Below, one piece after another: positions 8,091 through 11,627 of a stretch of DNA of 11,627 nucleotides; position 1 is the stretch's first letter, and each line of letters begins with the position of its first letter. The DNA is taken from assembly GCA_003520365.1 (NCBI GenBank), contig DOUW01000504.1, forward strand, positions 1 to 11,627. Reading direction: 5' to 3'. Under the pieces are notes generated by a model. It had not been told where the DNA came from. It made no database searches and was given only the letters and a program-made list of their open reading frames with translations. A program made the position numbers and the translations under genes. This DNA comes from Massilia sp. (GTDB taxonomy: Bacteria; Pseudomonadota; Gammaproteobacteria; Burkholderiales; Burkholderiaceae_D).

Positions 8091-8210
8091 GGCGACGCTG
8101 CAGAAGGGCTACAAGCTGGGCCCGGGCGCGACCGAGGCTTATTCAGTTCATAACGTGCGGCTGATATCCGGCCGATCGTGGTCAGGCGGCCGCTGTACCA
8201 GTACAAGTGA
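8091..8210 (+). pseudogene. Remnant of a second cyanophycinase gene (internally deleted, frameshifted)
   Basis: Two blocks match the cyanophycinase at the left edge. Bases 8091-8127 match 288-324 with 34 of 37 identical by eye (encoding LQKGYKLG). Bases 8128-8210 match 751-834, the gene's 3' end, with about 10 mismatches and one deleted base (encoding ATEAYS...NVRL, then in the shifted frame DIRPIVVRRPLYQYK and a stop). The 426 bases between the blocks (325-750) are missing, and everything upstream is replaced by the T6SS operon; weak similarity may begin near 8083. The mismatches in the RPIVVRRPLYQYK part are all synonymous, so this derives from a once-functional homologue and not from a fresh copy of the left gene. 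The TGA ends at 8210, directly abutting the stop of the minus-strand hydrolase at 8211. Confidence 0.85.
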
Positions 8211-9255
8211 TCAGCTGCAGGCTGGACGGATGCGCTGGTCCAGCAGCCGTTTCTGGACCTGTACCATCGGCAGGTTCGGGTCGTGGCCGGCGCGCGGCAC
8301 GCGCACCAGGTCCTTCGCTGGCGCCTTGATCGCGTCGAAATAGCGCTGGGTCGCCTCAGGCGTGGTGAGCAGGTCCTGCGTGCCCTGGACCAGGTAGACC
8401 GGCAGCTTGAACGTGGTGCCGAGCTTGTACAAATCGACGCCCGAGAACATGCCGTCGCCGCGCAGGCCGACGAACTGCAGGAAGGAGTAGTCTTCGCCGC
8501 CCTCGTAGTCCTCCCTGGCCTGGGCGGTGGCGTACACGGAACCCAGCTCGCGCCATGCGGCCGGCATCGGATCGGTACTGATCGCCTCGTACTTGCGCAT
8601 GGCGGCGCTGGATGCCGAAATTGCGCGGATTGGTCCAGGGCGGGGGACCCAGGGCTTCCAGTTTCGCCAGCGTTTCCTGGTCGCCGGCGGCGCGCGCCAG
8701 CGCGCTCACCTTCGCGTAGCCGTCCATGTTGTCGCGGTAGCCCACCACCTGGGCGGTCCCGAGATAGGCGCAGAACTGTTCGGGGGCGGCCTGGGCCATG
8801 TGCACGCCGAGCACCGAGCCCCAGGAACTGCCCATCAGGATCAGCTTGCGTTTTCCCAGCCGCTGGCGTACGTGCGCCGCCACGGCCAGGGCGTCGTCGC
8901 GCAGCTGCTCGACGGTGAGCCGGTCGCTGTCGGACGGCTTGTTGCGGCCGTAGGTCATGCCCGCGCCGCGCTGGTCCCAGTGCACGATGGTGTAGTCCTT
9001 TTCCCAGTCGAGATAGGGGCCCTTGTCGTAGATGCTCAAGGGGTTGCCCGGACCGCCATGCGCGATCAGGATGACCGGATTGGCGCAGCTGGCGCCGCGC
9101 ATCGTCACCCACTGCTCGATGCCGCCGATGCGAACGAAGCCCTGTTCGTCCACGGACTGTTGCGGCCCGGCGCAGGCGGGCGCCGACGGCGCCGCCAGGG
9201 TGGTCAACGGCGCGGCCAGCAGGGCGGCGGCGAAAGGCAGGCGCAAGCGTTTCAT
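8211..9255 (-). pseudogene. Secreted S33-type alpha/beta hydrolase (prolyl aminopeptidase-like), frameshifted
   Basis: Alpha/beta hydrolase close to prolyl iminopeptidases of family S33. The start is ATG 9253-9255, preceded by GGAG at 5 bases; an upstream ATG at 9270 lacks such a site. The first 22 residues (MKRLRLPFAAALLAAPLTTL) are a signal peptide, so it would act outside the cytoplasm. Seen in order: oxyanion segment LIAHGGPG (about 63-70), VHWDQRGAG (91-99), nucleophile elbow GSSWG with Ser144. The frame then breaks after NFGIQRR near 8601-8612, a GCC-rich spot with one extra base relative to an open frame, and continues one frame over as MRKYEAIST. There the other triad members appear: GTQD (Asp294) and PRAGHD (His324). 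With the frame restored the protein would be 347 residues and otherwise intact. This is either a recent inactivating slip or a sequencing error. It is convergent with the cyanophycinase remnant, with no gap between stops. Confidence 0.82.
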
Positions 9256-9347
9256 CAAGGCTCCGATCATTGTCGATCAAGCAATTCTGCGCGCGTGCAG
9301 GCCGGGCGTCAATCGCTCATCCGGATGGCATGAAAGGTGGCCAGGAT

Positions 9348-9353
9348 TACAAT
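9348..9353 (+). promoter_or_regulatory. Candidate -10 element for the M64 peptidase
   Basis: TACAAT matches five of six bases of the sigma-70 -10 consensus and lies 30 bases before the M64 start, in the gap between the divergently transcribed hydrolase and peptidase. No clear -35 is found 16-18 bases upstream, so the call is tentative. Confidence 0.35.
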
Positions 9354-9382
9354 GTGGGGATTCGACCTGACGAGGATTCCCC

Positions 9383-10810
9383 ATGCACGTATTGCCCGTA
9401 CGCCGGCTCGCCGCCGCGCTCCTGTTCGCCTGCGGACTTGCCCAGGCCCAGCAACCGGCCACCGTCCGCCTCGACTACACCCACAGCGGCAACGCCCTGT
9501 CCGACCAGTACGCGATCGAGCGCGTGCTGATCGAGCCGCTGCCCTGGCCGGGCGACATGGCGCGCAACCTGGACGAGACCAACCGCGGCCAGAACCGGGT
9601 CGAGGTGGTCGACGCGAAAACCGGCGACCTGCTGTACTCGCGCGGCTTCTCGACCGTGTTCGGCGAATGGCGCACGACGGAAGAGGCGAACAAGCTCAGC
9701 CGCAGCTTCGGCGAGTCGGTGCGCTTCCCGGACTTCGAGCGCCCGGTGCGCGTGCGCATCCTCAAGCGCGACGAGCGCAACGTCTTCTCGGTGGTGTGGA
9801 GCGTGGACGTCGACGCCAGGGCCCAGGATGTGGTGAGGCAGCAACCGGCCGCCCCGGCAAAGCCGATCGCGATCCGCGTCAGCGGCCCTTCGCCGCGGAA
9901 GGTCGATTTGCTGATCCTGGGCGACGGCTACAAGCAACAGGACATGCAAAAGTTCGAAGCCGATGCACGCCGCCTCTCGGCGCACCTGTTCACCGTCTCT
10001 CCCTTCAAGGAGCGCGCGAACGATTTCAACGTCTGGGCGCTGGCCGTGCCGACCCCGGCGTCGGGCATCTCGCGGCCGTCCACCGGCGTGCACCACGCAT
10101 CGAGCCTGGGCACGCGCTATGACATTTTTGGGAGCGAGCGTTATGTGCTGACCCTGGATAAACGCGCGTTGCGCGACATCGCCCAGCACGCGCCCTACGA
10201 GTTCATCGAGATCCTGGTCAACAACGAGACCTATGGCGGCGGCGGCATCTTCGGGCAGTTCAGCACCGCGGCGGCGAGCAACGATTGGGCCAACTACCTG
10301 TTCGTGCACGAATTCGGCCACCATTTCGCCGGCCTGGCGGACGAGTACTACACCTCGCCAGTGGCCTACCAGGCGAGCGGCACGCGCATGGAGCCGTGGG
10401 AGCCGAACGTGACCGCGCTGCGCGATCCGGGGAACGTCAAATGGAAACAACATGTAACAGCCGGCACGCCCTTGCCGACGCCCTGGCCCAAGCAGGAGTA
10501 CGAAACGGCGTCGCGCGCTTACCAGAAGAAGCGCGCCGCGCTGCGGGCGCAGAACCGTCCGGAAAGCGACATGAACGCGCTGTTCCGCGAAGACCTGGCC
10601 GCCACCCGCGCCCTGTTCGCGAAGCAGCCGCACCGCCACGCCATCGGAGCATTCGAGGGCGCAAACTACGAGGCGACGGGTTACTACCGGCCGGCGATGC
10701 AGTGCATCATGTTCGACCGCAGCGAACAGTTCTGCCCGGTGTGCCAGGACGGGATCAGCGAGATCATCGACCTGTACGCGAGGCCGGCGTCCAGGGCGGG
10801 AGGGCGCTGA
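9383..10810 (+). CDS. Secreted M64-family metallopeptidase
   Basis: Zinc metallopeptidase of MEROPS family M64, named after a clostridial IgA protease; the natural substrate of proteobacterial members is not known to me. The protein has 475 residues. The first 22 or so (MHVLPVRRLAAALLFACGLAQA) form a signal peptide with an AQA cleavage site, so it acts in the periplasm or outside. Residues 25-150 form the beta-rich N-terminal domain typical of the family; the catalytic domain starts at KVDLLILGDGY (about 173-183). The zinc motif is HEFGHHFAGLADEYY at 309-323, with His309, Glu310 and His313; Asp320 or Glu321 is the likely third-ligand region. Cysteines near the end (C441, C451, C454, in a CIMF...FCPVCQ arrangement) look structural. 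The start is supported by GAGGA about 7 bases upstream. It is divergent from the broken hydrolase and transcribed towards the small secreted protein gene. Confidence 0.88.
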   Translation: MHVLPVRRLAAALLFACGLAQAQQPATVRLDYTHSGNALSDQYAIERVLIEPLPWPGDMARNLDETNRGQNRVEVVDAKTGDLLYSRGFSTVFGEWRTTEEANKLSRSFGESVRFPDFERPVRVRILKRDERNVFSVVWSVDVDARAQDVVRQQPAAPAKPIAIRVSGPSPRKVDLLILGDGYKQQDMQKFEADARRLSAHLFTVSPFKERANDFNVWALAVPTPASGISRPSTGVHHASSLGTRYDIFGSERYVLTLDKRALRDIAQHAPYEFIEILVNNETYGGGGIFGQFSTAAASNDWANYLFVHEFGHHFAGLADEYYTSPVAYQASGTRMEPWEPNVTALRDPGNVKWKQHVTAGTPLPTPWPKQEYETASRAYQKKRAALRAQNRPESDMNALFREDLAATRALFAKQPHRHAIGAFEGANYEATGYYRPAMQCIMFDRSEQFCPVCQDGISEIIDLYARPASRAGGR

Positions 10811-10824
10811 AACACCTTGTTTCA
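10808..10824 (+). other. Perfect 6-bp hairpin overlapping the M64 stop codon
   Basis: TGAAAC (10808-10813) and GTTTCA (10819-10824) form a perfect stem with a 5-base loop, beginning at the stop codon itself. It is short, AT-rich and lacks a following T-run, so termination here would be weak at best. Confidence 0.3.
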
Positions 10825-10890
10825 ACTCAGCGGTAGTGTGTGTGATGGCGAACAGACCCTTGTATGGGCGGGGCCTATTCTGAGGGCGTC

Positions 10891-10920
10891 GTTAACAAGA
10901 AGTTAAGCGAAAAACATAAA
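10891..10920 (+). promoter_or_regulatory. TTAA-N7-TTAA direct repeat (PmrA/QseB-like box) plus candidate -10
   Basis: GTTAAC and GTTAAG at 10891-10896 and 10902-10907 are direct half-sites separated by 5 bases. This is the spacing of PmrA/QseB-type OmpR-family response regulator boxes (CTTAAN-N5-CTTAAN). A possible -10 (CATAAA, 10915-10920) follows 7 bases later, so the box would occupy the -35 position, as in activator-dependent promoters. It lies 60 bases before the small exported protein gene. The same spacing also fits the alphaproteobacterial CtrA box, which is not expected in this type of organism. Confidence 0.4.
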
Positions 10921-10967
10921 CGCGGGCACAGACCCGCAACCCCACCATACAACCGAAAGGACACACC

Positions 10968-11456
10968 ATGAACAAGCTGCTCGCTACCCTGATCGCCGGT
11001 CTGTTTGCCGCCGGCGCCTATGCCCAGACCGCCGTCACCCAGGCCAACACGCAAGCCGTGGTGAAAGCCGAAGCGAAGGCCGAAGCCGACATCGCCAAGG
11101 CCGAAGCGAAGGAAGCCAAGGCTGCGGCCAAGGCCGACGAAAAAGTCACCAAGGCCGTCGCCGACGCCCAGGAAAAGAAAGCCAAGGCCCACGCCAAGGC
11201 CGTGAAGGCGCATGCCGACGCTTCCGAAAAAGTGACAAAGGCCGATCCTGAGGACCGTGCCAAGGCGATCGCCAAGGCCGAGGAAAAAGTGTCGGAAGCG
11301 AACCTGAAGGCCGAGAAGAAGATGATCAAGGCCGATGAAAAATCGCTGAAGGTGCAGGTGGATGCTGCCGCCGACAAGGCGACCGCGGCCGCCAAGACCG
11401 AGCAGGTGCGTGCCGAGGCGATGGCCGATGTGCACAAGGCTGCGGCAACGAAATAA
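10968..11456 (+). CDS. Exported Ala/Lys/Glu-rich helical protein, function unknown
   Basis: Small protein of 162 residues that I do not recognise as a named family. The first 19 residues (MNKLLATLIAGLFAAGAYA) are a clear signal peptide with AYA-Q cleavage, so the mature form is periplasmic or secreted. The rest is almost entirely Ala, Lys, Glu and Asp in irregular AEAK/KADEK repeats. By eye I count about 28 Lys and 2 Arg against 25 Asp/Glu, so it is charge-dense but only mildly basic, with no Cys or Trp and a single Pro. It should form one long, very soluble alpha-helix or coiled coil. Start support: GAAAGGA at 10955-10961, 6 bases before ATG. It stands alone as a single-gene unit, with its own candidate regulated promoter upstream and a strong terminator 21 bases after the stop. 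A structural spacer, envelope stress protein or polyanion binder are all possible; none is shown by the sequence. Confidence 0.8.
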   Translation: MNKLLATLIAGLFAAGAYAQTAVTQANTQAVVKAEAKAEADIAKAEAKEAKAAAKADEKVTKAVADAQEKKAKAHAKAVKAHADASEKVTKADPEDRAKAIAKAEEKVSEANLKAEKKMIKADEKSLKVQVDAAADKATAAAKTEQVRAEAMADVHKAAATK

Positions 11457-11477
11457 TCGCACGTGAGCGTGTAAGGG

Positions 11478-11504
11478 ATGCCGGCCGTGGTGCCGGCATT
11501 TTTT
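11478..11504 (+). terminator. Rho-independent terminator of the Ala/Lys-rich protein gene
   Basis: Arms ATGCCGGC (11478-11485) and GCCGGCAT (11492-11499) form a perfect GC-rich 8-bp stem with a 6-base loop, followed by six T residues (11499-11504, the first also in the stem). It starts 21 bases after the stop at 11456. Confidence 0.93.
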
Positions 11505-11533
11505 GTTGGTGCGGCTTCGGATGCGGAGGACGC

Positions 11534-11557
11534 GTGGGTTCGAGAACCCACCCTACG
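11534..11557 (+). repeat. REP-like palindromic repeat, copy 1
   Basis: GTGGGTT (11534-11540) and AACCCAC (11545-11551) form a 7-bp stem with loop CGAG, followed by the tail CCTACG. A second element with the same architecture and tail lies at 11605-11627. Short elements of the type GTGGG...CCCACCCTAC are, to my knowledge, common dispersed intergenic repeats in betaproteobacteria. Confidence 0.7.
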
Positions 11558-11604
11558 GATCGCGGATGGCTTGATGCTTTTCGATTGCGGATAGGCCCTA
11601 CAGC

Positions 11605-11627
11605 GTGGACTCGGGAGTCCACCCTAC
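11605..11627 (+). repeat. REP-like palindromic repeat, copy 2 (reaches window end)
   Basis: GTGGACT (11605-11611) and AGTCCAC (11616-11622) form a 7-bp stem with loop CGGG, followed by the tail CCTAC at the window edge. Orientation is the same as the copy at 11534. Stem bases differ from copy 1 (GGTT/AACC against GACT/AGTC) while pairing is kept, indicating compensatory change. Confidence 0.7.

Noticed and set aside
8078..9280. 400-codon minus-strand frame over the hydrolase
   Set aside because: It is a different frame from both hydrolase parts carrying the catalytic motifs and reads as low-complexity Arg/Pro/Ala sequence.
9356..9382. Imperfect GGGGATTC/GGATTCCCC pairing that could mask the M64 ribosome site
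   Set aside because: The stem is mismatched, and with the candidate -10 at 9348 the left arm would mostly lie upstream of the transcript.
9347..10825. 492-codon minus-strand frame opposite the M64 peptidase
   Set aside because: The plus-strand frame has signal peptide, catalytic motif and family similarity; the antisense frame has none.
10922..10937. GCGGG/CCCGC hairpin in the leader of the Ala/Lys-rich gene
   Set aside because: Only a 5-bp stem with a 6-base loop; such pairings are common by chance in GC-rich DNA and nothing else supports a function.
10968..11551. Minus-strand frames opposite the Ala/Lys-rich gene
   Set aside because: They mirror its repetitive codons; the plus strand has the signal peptide, ribosome site and terminator.
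1..11627. CRISPR arrays, tRNA or rRNA genes, integrases or IS elements
   Set aside because: I looked for spaced repeats, tRNA-like cloverleaves and transposase or integrase motifs and saw none.

Overview
GC-rich, densely coded DNA, most like a betaproteobacterium of the Oxalobacteraceae (Massilia/Telluria type). That placement is inferred from gene content, codon bias and the short palindromic repeats at the right edge; no rRNA or housekeeping marker is present to prove it.

Layout. (1) 1-834: 3' part of a cyanophycinase-like S51 peptidase, cut by the window edge. (2) 835-960: short intergenic region with a perfect FNR/Anr-type palindrome and nested inverted repeats just before the next gene. 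(3) 961-8066: compact four-gene type VI secretion (T6SS) effector operon, all on +: vgrG spike, a Tle3-family (DUF3274) lipase effector, a DUF2875/Tla3-type membrane-anchored adaptor and a small PAAR tip protein. Gaps are 11 nt, a 4-nt overlap and 10 nt. No structural T6SS genes are here, so this is an orphan VgrG island depending on a secretion machine elsewhere. (4) 8091-8210: decayed fragment of a second cyanophycinase gene, so the island sits between an apparently intact copy and a remnant. (5) 8211-9255, minus strand: secreted S33-type alpha/beta hydrolase broken by one frameshift; its stop directly abuts that of the remnant. (6) 9383-10810: secreted M64-family metallopeptidase. (7) 10968-11456: small exported Ala/Lys/Glu-rich helical protein with a candidate response-regulator box upstream and a strong terminator downstream. 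(8) 11534-11627: two REP-like palindromic repeats in the same orientation.

How the genes fit together. The T6SS genes probably form one functional unit: PAAR caps the VgrG trimer, the VgrG C-terminal beta-rich extension and the Tla3-like protein recruit the lipase, and the lipase attacks membrane phospholipids of a target cell. No Tli3-like immunity gene is visible in or beside the operon, the main biological puzzle of the window. The flanking genes (cyanophycinase, hydrolase, M64 peptidase) look like ordinary chromosomal secreted or degradative enzymes. The cyanophycinase duplication suggests the island arrived by recombination at the 3' end of that gene. The islands's components belong to known families; what looks unusual is the absent immunity gene, the cyanophycinase duplication at its edges and the FNR-type site in front of it.
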